Source: JACKFB01 sp041389525
Lineage (GTDB): Bacteria > Myxococcota_A > UBA9042 > PHBI01 > JACKFB01
DNA length: 64,000 bases
Assembly: GCA_041389525.1 (NCBI GenBank)
Contig: JAWKRR010000005.1
Location: forward strand, 131,631-195,630
Direction: 5' to 3'
This document shows positions 30,490 through 39,700 of this stretch, in pieces. The position numbers and the translations under genes were made by a program. How positions within the stretch are numbered: the stretch's first letter is position 1; each line of letters begins with the position of its first letter. The notes beneath the pieces were generated by a model. The model did no database searches. It saw nothing but the letters and a program-made list of their open reading frames with translations, and was not told where the DNA came from.

Positions 30490-32619
30490 ATGCGCTTTGA
30501 GAACCCCTGGCTCTTGGCCGGCATGCTCGCCGCGGCGATCCCGGTCATCATCCATTTGATCAATCGCCACCGAGCGAAAGTGCGACCCTTCGCGGCCGTC
30601 GAGTTCCTCCTGCTCTCTGACAAGCGCCTCGCGCGGCGGCTGCGGGTGCGCCAGCTCTTGGTGCTCGCGCTGCGCGTGCTGCTGATGATCGCCATCCCGT
30701 TCGCCCTGGCGAAGCCCTACCTCGAGAGCGACCCGCCGCCGGGCGTGGACCTCGCGGAGCCGGGCGCCATCGTGCTGATCATCGACGACTCCCTCTCCAT
30801 GCAGGCGGTGCCCGCGTCGGGCGGCGAGTCCCTGGTCGCGGCGGCCGTCGAGGCTGCGCGCGAGGCCATCTCCAAGGGCGGCGCCAGCACCAGCTTCGCC
30901 ATCGTCGCCGCCGGCACCCCCGCGCGCCTGCTCACGCCCGGCCTCACCTTCGACCGGCCCACCCTCGAGCGCGCGCTGGAGCGCGTGGTCCCGACACCCC
31001 GCGGCGGCGACATGGCCGGCGCGCTGCGCGAGGCTGAGCGCGTCCTGTCCCAGAGCCACGAGCCGCGCCGCCGCGTCATCGTGCTCTCCGACCAGGCCGC
31101 CCACGCCTGGGCTGGCATCAGCGAGCCCTGGGCCCTGGCCGACCCGCCCGTGGTCGATCTCGTCGCCGTCGGTCCGCCCGACGCGCCACCTCCGCCGAAC
31201 GCGGCCATCGACCAGGTGCTGGTGCGGCCTGCTCCCGAGGTCGGGCCGGGCCAAGTTCACGTGGACGTCACGGTCATCAACCACGGCGACACGGAGATCA
31301 CCACGCCCATCACGGTCGATCTCGCGGGCGTGGTCGCGACCTCGTCAGTCACCGTGGGGCCTGGGAAGCGCGAGCACCTCGTCTCGACCATGCGCCTGCC
31401 CGGGCCTGCCGCTGGGCTGCGCGGCACGGCGCGCCTGGAGTCCGACGCGCTGGCCGCCGATGACACCTGGTACTTCACGGTCGACTTCGGCGGCGAGGTC
31501 ACCGTCGGCGTCGTCAACGGCTCGCCGCGCAACGTGCCTTACCTCGACGAGCTCTTCTTCGTCCGCGCCGCCCTGGAAGCGCCGACCGGTGCGGTCGCGC
31601 GCATCCACCCGATGTGGCTGACCCCCGACGACCTCGAGCCGGGCCGCATCGAGCACATGGACGCGCTCATCCTGGCCAACGTCGGGCGCCTGACCCGCGC
31701 GCAGGCGATCGCCGTCGAGACCTTCGTCCAGCAGGGCGGCGGCCTCCTCATCACCGCGGGCGACCAGCTCACCGCCGAGTCCTCGCTCAGCTACGGGCCG
31801 CTCTTGCCGCTGCCGATCCGCGCGTCCAAGCAGGTCGGGCGCCCGGGCGACCCGGCGAGCGAGCTGACGCTGCTGCGCTTCGACGACATCGACGGCGAGC
31901 ACCCGGTCATGCGCGAGTTCGCGGAGGTCGACGAGGTGAGCCTGCTCAAGGCGCGCACGTGGAGCTACGCGCTGCTCGACACGGTCCAGCGCGACGGCGT
32001 GCGCGTGCTCGCGAGCTTCACGGGCGGGCAGCCGGCCCTGGTCGAGGTGCCCTATGGTCGCGGCCGCCTGATGATGCTGACGACCACCGTGGACCGTGAC
32101 GGCTCGGACCTGTGCATTCGCTCGAGCTTCCTGCCGCTGCTGCACCAGATTTCGCTGTATCTGGCTGGGAAATTGGAGCGCGAGTCGGGTGCTAGCCAGC
32201 AGGTCGGCGAGGCGGTCATCGTCGATGTCCCGGCGGGAGAGGGCGGGCTGGTGCTCGACCGACCGGACGGCGCCCAGGTGGCGCTGCCCGACCCGGCCCC
32301 GGAGACCAAGCTCGAGGTCGGCGACATCGACGTGGTCGGTCACTATTCGCTGCGCCGACGGTCCAGCGGGGCCTCGGAGACGGTGTTCGCGGTGAACGCG
32401 GACCGGGTCGAGAGCGCGCTGCAGCGGGCGGACCTGCTCGAGGTCGCCGAGATCCTGCGTCGACCCGGGGCGGGCGTGGCGCCCAAGGTGGCCGCGGCTG
32501 ACGCGCCGGCGATGTCGGCCGACGCCCCGAGCAGCCGGCGGACGCGCCTGTGGCCTGTCGTGCTCGTGGCGCTCTTCTGGCTGCTGGCGTCCGAGGCGTG
32601 GCTGGTGCTGCGCGGCTGA
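30490..32619 (+). CDS. BatA-like membrane protein with double-TM start and VWA region
   Basis: 709 residues. BatA N terminus: FENPWLLAGMLAAAIPVIIHLINRHR then a second helix (LLVLALRVLLMIAIPFALA), the aerotolerance-type domain. A VWA domain with MIDAS DDSLS (IVLIIDDSLSMQ) follows, then a beta domain and a class I glutamine-amidotransferase-like core (LILANVGRLTRAQAIAVETFVQQGGGLLITAGD). It closes with a transmembrane helix (VVLVALFWLLASEAWLVLRG). Complements the VWA/GATase and DUF4159 proteins at 3.8-7.0 kb. Most likely an envelope complex with MoxR and DUF58. Confidence 0.92.
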   Translation: MRFENPWLLAGMLAAAIPVIIHLINRHRAKVRPFAAVEFLLLSDKRLARRLRVRQLLVLALRVLLMIAIPFALAKPYLESDPPPGVDLAEPGAIVLIIDDSLSMQAVPASGGESLVAAAVEAAREAISKGGASTSFAIVAAGTPARLLTPGLTFDRPTLERALERVVPTPRGGDMAGALREAERVLSQSHEPRRRVIVLSDQAAHAWAGISEPWALADPPVVDLVAVGPPDAPPPPNAAIDQVLVRPAPEVGPGQVHVDVTVINHGDTEITTPITVDLAGVVATSSVTVGPGKREHLVSTMRLPGPAAGLRGTARLESDALAADDTWYFTVDFGGEVTVGVVNGSPRNVPYLDELFFVRAALEAPTGAVARIHPMWLTPDDLEPGRIEHMDALILANVGRLTRAQAIAVETFVQQGGGLLITAGDQLTAESSLSYGPLLPLPIRASKQVGRPGDPASELTLLRFDDIDGEHPVMREFAEVDEVSLLKARTWSYALLDTVQRDGVRVLASFTGGQPALVEVPYGRGRLMMLTTTVDRDGSDLCIRSSFLPLLHQISLYLAGKLERESGASQQVGEAVIVDVPAGEGGLVLDRPDGAQVALPDPAPETKLEVGDIDVVGHYSLRRRSSGASETVFAVNADRVESALQRADLLEVAEILRRPGAGVAPKVAAADAPAMSADAPSSRRTRLWPVVLVALFWLLASEAWLVLRG

Positions 32620-32627
32620 TCTGCGAA

Positions 32628-32648
32628 TCGCCAGATATTTCCTGGCGA
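32628..32648. terminator. Hairpin between convergent genes
   Basis: Perfect 7-bp inverted repeat TCGCCAG / CTGGCGA around a 7-base AT-rich loop (ATATTTC), 8 bp after the BatA-like stop and 10 bp from the nagZ stop. No T tract, so a bidirectional terminator is only a suggestion. Confidence 0.4.
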
Positions 32649-32658
32649 ATCGGAGGTT

Positions 32659-33750
32659 CTAAGCGCGCGCGTCGAGGCCGAGGCGCCGCGACAGCGCCAG
32701 CGCGGCTGCCCGCTCGGGCAAGGGGCCCTGGGAGACGGACGCGGCGTGATCGGTCGCGGCGGCGCGCAGCTTGGCGATCCGGCGTGTGGCGTCCGCCGAC
32801 GGCCCGAGGCGCGCCAACGCGTCGCGCAGCGCGGTCGCCCGCCCGAGATCGCGGCAGGCCAAGAAGATGTCCACCGAGGCCGCGCGGCCGAGGGTCGCGA
32901 TGGCGTCGGCGTCGTGATGGGCCGCGATGGCCGCCATCTCGAGATCGTCGGAGAAGACGACACCGTCGAAGGCCAGCTCGCCGCGCAGAAGCTCCGGGAT
33001 CACCCGAGGCGAGAGGGTCGCCGGCAGCTGAGGATCCAGCGCCTCGAACACGATGTGGGCCGTCATCAGCGAGGGAATCCCCGCGGCGACGGCCCTGGCG
33101 AATGGGACGAGCTCGACCGAGCGGAGGCGCTGGAGGCCGTGCGCGAGGCGGGGCAGCGTGAGGTGGCTGTCCACCGCGGTGTCGCCGTGGCCCGGGAAGT
33201 GCTTGCCGCAGCTGAGCACGCCGGAGGCCGCGAGCCCGCGGGCGAAGGCCAGCGCGTGCCGCGCCACGATCTCGGGCGATTTTCCGAAGGCGCGCCGGCC
33301 GATGATGGGGTTTTGGGGGTTCGAGTCGACGTCCAGCACGGGCGCGAAGTCGAGGTTGAACCCCAGCGCGGCCAGCTCGGCGCCCACGACGCGCCCGGCC
33401 TCAGCACTCAGCGCGGGGTCGTCGAGGGCCGCTAGCTCAGCCGCGGCTGGCAGCTGCAGCACCTCGGGGCATTGGGGCGCCTTGAGCCTGCGGACCGGCC
33501 CGCCCTCTTGATCCACCGCGACGATGGGCGTGGGGGCGCCCGTCGGCCAGAGGCTGCGAAGCTCGCGGATCAGCGCCGCGGTCTGGGCTATCCCGGCGAT
33601 ATTGCGGCCGAAGAGCACCACGCCGCTGGGCGCCGCTTCGGCGATGAAGCGGCGCAAATCCTCAGGTACCGTCTCGCCCTCGAAGCCGACGACCAGCTGC
33701 GCGGCCGCCGCCTCAAGCGCCCGGCGACCGGGCGGGCGGCCGTCGCTCAG
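32659..33750 (-). CDS. nagZ: Beta-N-acetylhexosaminidase (glycoside hydrolase family 3)
   Basis: About 363 residues. NagZ removes GlcNAc from muropeptides during peptidoglycan recycling. Motifs: VVLFGRNI and PIVAVDQEGGPVRRL (substrate binding), LDFAPVLDVDSNPQNPIIGRRAFG, the CGKHFPGHGDTAVDSH loop that holds the catalytic His, and VFSDDLEM with the Asp nucleophile. No ATG, GTG or TTG lies between the end of the FHA gene and the conserved region; the only in-frame option at that junction is a CTG that overlaps the FHA stop (CTGA). A GTG at 33894, 48 codons upstream, would create an N terminus that reads as a shadow of the FHA gene. Confidence 0.92.
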   Translation of the reverse strand: MSDGRPPGRRALEAAAAQLVVGFEGETVPEDLRRFIAEAAPSGVVLFGRNIAGIAQTAALIRELRSLWPTGAPTPIVAVDQEGGPVRRLKAPQCPEVLQLPAAAELAALDDPALSAEAGRVVGAELAALGFNLDFAPVLDVDSNPQNPIIGRRAFGKSPEIVARHALAFARGLAASGVLSCGKHFPGHGDTAVDSHLTLPRLAHGLQRLRSVELVPFARAVAAGIPSLMTAHIVFEALDPQLPATLSPRVIPELLRGELAFDGVVFSDDLEMAAIAAHHDADAIATLGRAASVDIFLACRDLGRATALRDALARLGPSADATRRIAKLRAAATDHAASVSQGPLPERAAALALSRRLGLDARA

Positions 33751-35582
33751 GGCGTGCCGCCCAAGCGGATGATCGTGTTGCGGATCACCTCGGCGTCGGC
33801 CGCACCGGGCGACAGCGACAGGTACTTCTTGTACGCGGTGATGGCGCTCGTCTTGTCGCCGCGCTGCGTGTACAGCGAGCCGATCTGACGCCACGCCCGC
33901 GAGTACCCCTTCGTCGCGGCCTGCTGATACAGCTTCAGCGCCTCGCCGGGGTCGGAGCCGTGCACCTCGCGCGCCCTCTTGTAGAGGTCTTCAGCGCTGC
34001 CGCCGGCCTTGGCCGCTTCAGGCTTGGGCTCGGGCTTCGCCGCCTCGGGCTTGGGCTCGGGCTTGGGCTCGGGCTTTGCAGCCTCGGGCTTGATCTCGGC
34101 CGCCTGCTCGGCGCGCTTCTCCTGGCGCTTGATGTTCTGCTCAAGCTCGTCGGCGCGCTTATTGAGCGGGTCGATGGACAGGACCTGCTTGACCAGGGAA
34201 GTCGCCTGGGGGAAGCGCTTCCGCTCCATCTCGGCGTTCGCGCGGTCCAGCAGCCCAGCCACGTACAGCGTCTGCAGCGTGCCGTGCAGCTCGGTCGCGC
34301 GGCTCTTGTAGCTGCTCTCCGCCGCGACCTCGGTCAGGGCGGCGCGGGCGTCCCACGCCTCCTCGATCTCGCCCTTCGTGACCAACTCCGAGACGCGCTT
34401 GTACGCCTCAGCGCCCTTTCGCTCGGTCTCGACCTTCGCGAGCCCCTTCTGCGCGGCGCTGTCGTCGGGCGCCGCCGCCAAGAGCTCCTTGTAGACGCGC
34501 TCAGCCTCGTCGAATCGCTCGGCCTTCGCGTGCCCCTCGGCCTCGGCCAGCATCCCGGCCACGTCCACGACCGCCTTTGCGGGCTCGGCGACCACGGCCG
34601 CCTCCTCCACCACGGCCGCCGCTTCCTCAGGCGCTTCTTCGGCGACGGCTGGCACTTCTTCGGCTGGCGCCGGCTCGGCCGTGGCCGGGTCAGGCGTCGC
34701 CGGTGGCACGACCGCCGCGGGCGAGTCCAGTCGCACCTTGGGCGCGTCCTCGAGCCGCTGGCTGAAGTACTGCGTCCAAGCCCACGCCATGCCGCCGAGC
34801 ACCAGCAGCATGAAGATCAAGATCCACAGGCCCGTCCGGCTCTTTCCGCCGACTGCGGCCTCGGCGAGGGGCCCGTCGTAGGCCCACTTCTCGCCGGGCG
34901 CCACGAAGCGCAGCTTCACGTGGCCCAGTTCGATGATGTCGCCCTTGCGCAGCGCGGTCTGCTTGTACTCCTCGCCGTTGACCTTGATGCCGTTCGACGA
35001 CCCTGCGTCCGCCAGCATCCAGGTGCCGTTCTCGAGGCTGATCCGCGCGTGCTGCCGGCTGATCGATCGATGGTCGATGATGATGTTGCTGTCGTCGGTT
35101 CGACCCAGCACCACGTCATCGTCGTCGATCTCGAACTCGGTGCCCGCGAGATCGGTGGTCAGCGCGACCAAGCGCGGGCGCTCGCCCTCGCCGACCTCTC
35201 CGGAAGCCTGTCCGCCGCCGCCCTCGCCGACCGCGTTGACCAGCGAGGTGGAGTCCCCGCGGACCGGAGCGTCAGCGCCCTCGCCCTCGACCACAGCCTC
35301 GAGATCCAATGAGATCGAGTAGTCGCCGATGACCACCGAATCCCCGGCCTCAAGCACCGTGGGTTCGGTAATCCGCCGCCCGTTGATGCGGGTGCCGTAC
35401 CGGCTGAGGTCGTCCACGACGATCTGGCCGTTCTTCTTGATGAGGCGGGCATGGCGGCGTGACACGTTGCGCTCGGTTAAGCGGATCGTGTTGCCTTCCT
35501 TGCGACCGATGGTCACCTCATCCCTCAGCAGAGGAACGGAAGTGGTTCGGCCTTCGTCATCGCGGATCTGCAGCTTGTACAT
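33747..35582 (-). CDS. Membrane protein with two FHA domains and TPRs
   Basis: 611 residues. Two N-terminal forkhead-associated domains: GRKEGNTIRL ... SRRHARL and later GRTDDSNIIID ... SISRQHARI, both retaining the GR, S, RH core needed to bind phosphothreonine. A transmembrane helix (LWILIFMLLVLGGMAWAW) near residue 255 leads to an acidic Pro/Ala spacer and TPR repeats, including a Sel1-like pair at the end (AGEALKLYQQAATKGYSRAWRQIGSLYTQRGD). A repetitive KPEPKPEAAK stretch sits before them. It probably reads Ser/Thr-kinase output inside the cell and relays it across the membrane. ATG 35582 with GAGAGG upstream. Confidence 0.92.
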   Translation of the reverse strand: MYKLQIRDDEGRTTSVPLLRDEVTIGRKEGNTIRLTERNVSRRHARLIKKNGQIVVDDLSRYGTRINGRRITEPTVLEAGDSVVIGDYSISLDLEAVVEGEGADAPVRGDSTSLVNAVGEGGGGQASGEVGEGERPRLVALTTDLAGTEFEIDDDDVVLGRTDDSNIIIDHRSISRQHARISLENGTWMLADAGSSNGIKVNGEEYKQTALRKGDIIELGHVKLRFVAPGEKWAYDGPLAEAAVGGKSRTGLWILIFMLLVLGGMAWAWTQYFSQRLEDAPKVRLDSPAAVVPPATPDPATAEPAPAEEVPAVAEEAPEEAAAVVEEAAVVAEPAKAVVDVAGMLAEAEGHAKAERFDEAERVYKELLAAAPDDSAAQKGLAKVETERKGAEAYKRVSELVTKGEIEEAWDARAALTEVAAESSYKSRATELHGTLQTLYVAGLLDRANAEMERKRFPQATSLVKQVLSIDPLNKRADELEQNIKRQEKRAEQAAEIKPEAAKPEPKPEPKPEAAKPEPKPEAAKAGGSAEDLYKRAREVHGSDPGEALKLYQQAATKGYSRAWRQIGSLYTQRGDKTSAITAYKKYLSLSPGAADAEVIRNTIIRLGGTP

Positions 35583-36144
35583 GAACCTCTCGAGACATCG
35601 AGTGGGATGTAGCGGGCGACCCCCCGTGACGGCTCGCAAAGGCGCGTGACATCACCAGTGCAACACACGCGGACCTAGCACATGCGCCTGAACGCTGACA
35701 AGTCGCCCTGTCTGGCGCGCAGCCTCAGTGAAACGGGGGGCTCTGTGAATTTTAGGGGGTGGCCGGGGCCAGCGAAGGTGGCATCGCGGGCGGGCGCGCC
35801 TTGCAGTGTGCCTCGCCGCGAGCCGTCGTGCCAGATTGTCGCGCTCCCGGGCCGCGCGCTGACAACTATTCGGTTGCCGAGGAATCCGTGGGATCCGCCG
35901 ACCGTTCGCACCTTCGCACGAAACCTTTTGGTGTTACAGGCGTCCCAGTCTCTCGTGAACACACGACGACGACGCCTGCCCCTTGTCCCACCTCGCGTGG
36001 CCGCCCTGACACACCCTGTGTCACCGGTGCGACAGGTGGGGGGCGAAACCTCGCGCCATCACGGAGATCGCGCGGTGGCACGATCGTTGAATGTGTTCTC
36101 CCACGACGGGCCCGTGCCGGGCCCTGATGAGAGGAGACGACGCC
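35583..36144. other. Intergenic region (562 bp) between divergent regulators
   Basis: Base composition is more AT than its surroundings and no convincing reading frame was found. It must hold promoters for the FHA gene (leftward) and the ECF sigma (rightward). Visible elements: the 17-bp palindrome at 36007-36023, and TGGCACGATCGTTGAA at 36076-36091, which matches the sigma54 -24 element but has GA where -12 needs GC, so I do not call it a promoter. Could also hide a small RNA. Confidence 0.5.
36007..36023. promoter_or_regulatory. Candidate operator palindrome
   Basis: TGACACACCCTGTGTCA: a perfect 7-bp inverted repeat with a 3-base centre, 122 bp before the ECF sigma start and 425 bp from the divergent FHA start. 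Short enough to occur by chance in this much sequence, but it stands out in the intergenic region. Confidence 0.4.
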
Positions 36145-36771
36145 ATGCAGGACGCCACTGAGCCCACCACGGTCGCTACCCGGACGCCCGCCGAGGATCG
36201 ACGGATGCGCGAGAGTTTCCGGACCGAGGCCCTGGTACACCTGGACGCCCTGTACGGGACGGCGCTGCGCTACACGCGCAACCGCGAGGCCGCCGAAGAC
36301 CTAGTCCAGGAGACGATCCTGCGCGGCTGGAAGAAGTGGCATCAGTTTCAGGAAGGGACGAATTGTCGCGCGTGGCTTTTTCGCATCCTGACCAACACCT
36401 TCATCAACGGCTACCGCCGTCGCACCAAGGAGCGCGAGATCCTCGAGGCGGAGCGCGGTGGTCGGCTCGCGGACCGCTTCTTTTCGGTCAGCGCCGCCAC
36501 GCGCTGGGCCGATCCCGAGGTGGGCTACGCCGATCGCAACCTCTCGCCGAGGGTCCTCGACGCGCTGGACTCGCTACGGCCTGACTTTCGGACCGTGGTG
36601 GTCCTGGCGGACCTACAGGACTTCAGCTACCGCGAGATCGCTGAGATCGTCGGCTGCCCGATCGGGACGGTGATGTCGCGGCTCTTCCGCGCCCGAAAGA
36701 CCCTGCAGGCAGCGCTCGTCGATCACGCGCAGGCTTACGGGATCGGCGCGGGGCTGGCGGTGCCGGCGTAG
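36145..36771 (+). CDS. RNA polymerase ECF sigma factor (SigR/SigH-like)
   Basis: 208 residues. Region 2: HLDALYGTALRYTRNREAAEDLVQETILRGWKKWHQFQEGTNCRAWLFRILTNTFINGYRRR, the pattern of SigR/SigH-group factors. Region 4: LRPDFRTVVVLADLQDFSYREIAEIVGCPIGTVMSRLFRARKTLQ. ATG 36145 has GAGGAG 8 bases upstream. No anti-sigma gene lies next to it: the downstream gene is convergent and overlaps it by 37 bp, and the upstream gene is divergent. That makes its control unclear; SigR-type factors are often held by a redox-sensing anti-sigma encoded immediately downstream, which is missing here. Confidence 0.94.
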   Translation: MQDATEPTTVATRTPAEDRRMRESFRTEALVHLDALYGTALRYTRNREAAEDLVQETILRGWKKWHQFQEGTNCRAWLFRILTNTFINGYRRRTKEREILEAERGGRLADRFFSVSAATRWADPEVGYADRNLSPRVLDALDSLRPDFRTVVVLADLQDFSYREIAEIVGCPIGTVMSRLFRARKTLQAALVDHAQAYGIGAGLAVPA

Positions 36772-39700
36772 GTCGCGGGGTCCGGCTCCGGGGGCCAAGC
36801 GCCCGGAGTCGGCAGCCGTATCTCCACGAGGCAGCCCGAGAGCGCGAGGTGCAGCCACGTGCTCACCACGGGCCGCTGGTGCGCCGAGGAGGCCGCGGCG
36901 GCGTAGAGCGCAAGCTGTGGGGCGTGTTTGGAGGCCAGGACCGGGAAACGCGAGGCCTCGGCGAAGGGGACGGACTTGTGGTCGATGATGACCAGGCCGT
37001 CGCCGAGCTCGAGCAGCAGGTCGATCTCGCCGACCAGGAGTCGGCCGTTTCGATAGGCGCGGACTGGGTTTTCGCGGTGGTGGGACGCGCCGGGCCAGCG
37101 CGCGACCAGGGCGGCGGCGAGGCGGTCGGCCACGCTGACCACGTCCGCGGGTTGGAGCGCGCCAGGGACGCCGAAGGCCACGAGGTGGTCGCGGGCTTGG
37201 GCTTCGCGCTCGGCTCGGGGCGCGCTCGAGCCCGGGTCGCCGGCGAGGAAGGCGTGGACGGCGTTGCCGAGATCGTTCATCGGCGGGTTGCCGGCCGGGC
37301 TCAGCGGCGGGCCCAGCGGGATGATCTCGCCGACGCTGACCAGGGACAGGGCGTCGGCGCCCAGCGCCGCGTTGGATGGGCGGAGGCGCTCGGGGGCGCG
37401 CGCGGCTGCGGGCGCGCGCTGACTGGGTCCCAGCGCGCTGCGGGCCTGGCGTGAGGACGCGGGCGCCTCGGCCGGCAGCCCGTCGAAGTGGCGCGTCCGC
37501 ACCGGGAAGCCCTCCGAGCTGTCGGTGGTCTCGACCGACGCGTGCGAGGCGGCCGAGGGCTCGGTGCTCCAGGGCAGGTGCAGCACGGACTCGGTGTCGT
37601 CGTCGGCCTGGAGCAGCGTGTCGAGCCACTGGGTGGCCGCGCCCTTCGAGCCAATCTCGGCGAAGAGCACCAGGCGATCGCGGGGGCGGGTGAAGCCGAC
37701 GTAGAGCAGGCGCGCGCGCTCGGCCTCTTCGCGGCGCCGAACCCGCTCGGCCTCCGGGCTCTCGTCGAGGCGGTCGGCCAGAGGTAGGCCAGCCCGCCGT
37801 CTGCCGTAGGGCCAGGGCCACAGGCGCAGCCCGCGCCCGTCCAGCGGTGCGGTGGCGTCGAAGCCGGCCTGGGCGCTCACGATCTCGAGATCGGTCACCG
37901 AGGCGCGGGCGGCGGAGTCGAGGCTGCTTAGCACCACGATGGGCCACTCGAGGCCCTTCGACGCGTGCCAGGTCAGGACGTGGACGGCGTTCGGATCCGT
38001 AGGTGCGGCCTGGGCGTTTGAGGGATCGTCGGGCTCCATCCCGCGGAAATAGGCCAGCAGCCCGACCGCCGTCGCCGCGGTGCGCTCGGCGCGGCAGAGC
38101 TCCTCGTAAGCCCGGGCGCCGGCACGCAGCGCCTCCAAGTTGGCCAGCCGCGCGTCGGCGTCGGGCCAGCCGAGGGAGACCGCGTGGACCTCGGCCGCCT
38201 CGAGCGCGGTGTCCAGGACCTCGGACGGCGACAGCGCGTCCGACAGCGGGTGCAGCGCGCGGAGCGCGGAGACGGCGGGATCGTCGGCGAAGGGCTGGGG
38301 CGCCTCCGGCCGGGGCTCGCCGGCCTCGGTGGCCGCGTCGCAGGCGGTGCGCCAGGCGGCGACCTCGTGGAGCCTCGCGGCCAGCCAGCCGTCGGGGTCG
38401 CCGCCGACCGCGCCGCGCAGCCAGCTCACCATGGCCGCCGCGATGCCCGCCTCGGGGTCGGCGAGCACGCCGAGGGCTGCGAGCGCGAGCTTGCCCTCGG
38501 GCGTCTGGGTCAGGCCGCCCAGCGAGACGGCCGCGGCGATGCCTCGCTCGCGCAGCGCGTCGGCGATGGCGCGGCATTCGGTGTGGCGGTAGGCCAAGAC
38601 CGCGATGTCGCGCGGCCGCGCTGGGCCGACTGCGGCCTCCGTCGGCCCCGGGTGGCGGCGGCGGACCTTGGCGCCCTCGGCCAAGAGCTGCGCGACCCCC
38701 TCGGCGATCGCGTGGAATCGGGTGGGTTTGGGCTGGTCGGGCTCGGCCCGACGCTTGGTGTGGGCCCAGCACTCCAGCCACGGCTCGTCACTCATCTCCG
38801 GCGGGTCGGGGCGCGCGGCCTCGATGCGCACCTCGGCGTCGCTGTATCCGTGGCGCTTGAGCGCGCGGGCGAAGAGCTCGCTGGTGAACCCGACCAGCGC
38901 CGGCCGAGATCGCCAGGAACGATCGAGGATCTCGGGGGTGCTCTCGCCGAGGACGTGGCGTTGTGCGGCGCGCATCAGCTCGGGGTCGGAGCCCTGGAAG
39001 CCCAAGATGGCCTGCTTGGGATCGCCCACCCAGACCGCGCGGCCGGCGAGGTTGGCGAGGCGGACGACGATGGCGAGCTGAAGCGGCGAGATGTCTTGGA
39101 ACTCGTCGACGACCAGCAGCTCGAGGCGCTCGCTGAGGCTGGCGGCGACCTCGGGCTGGCCCAGCAGGTCGTAGGCCACGGCCAGCATGTCGTCGTAGTC
39201 CAGCACGCGGGCCCGGGCTTTGCGGGCCTGAAACGCCGAGAGCGCGCGGCTGGCCAGGTCGAAGATCCCGGCGACCACCGCCGTGAGATCCTCGCGAAAG
39301 CGCGGGTGGGACTCGTGGTCGCCTAGAGCCTCCAGCAGCGCGGCGGCCTCCGGTAGCGCGGCGATCTTCTTCACGCCGCCGATGGCGCTCTGGACTCCGG
39401 CCAGCAGGCTCCAGGGCGGGGCGTCGGGCGAGCGCAGGGCGCGACGGAGCGCCAGCACGCTGTCCAGGCGGCCCTGTCCGGCCTTGGAGCCGGTGTCCAG
39501 GCGCAGCGCGGGCAGGATCGCGTCGCAGGCCTCGAGCAGGGCCTGATCGCGGGCGCCAGCGGTCCCGCGGGGCGTCGGGAGGTAGGCGGAGAGGCCGGCG
39601 ATGCTGTCGGTCGCCGAGGTGGCGAGGGCCTGCTCGCTGAGCCGGTTGGCCCGCGCCGCCTTGACGATCGCGCGCAAGACGCCGTGCCAGTCGTCGAGGC

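Noticed and set aside
36076..36091. Possible sigma54 promoter before the second ECF sigma gene
   Set aside because: The -24 half is intact, but the essential -12 GC is GA, so it is not listed as a promoter.
35675..36161. Small frames on both strands in the 562-bp intergenic region
   Set aside because: No ribosome binding sites, no codon bias, biased residues (Cys, Arg, Thr, Pro) typical of chance frames.
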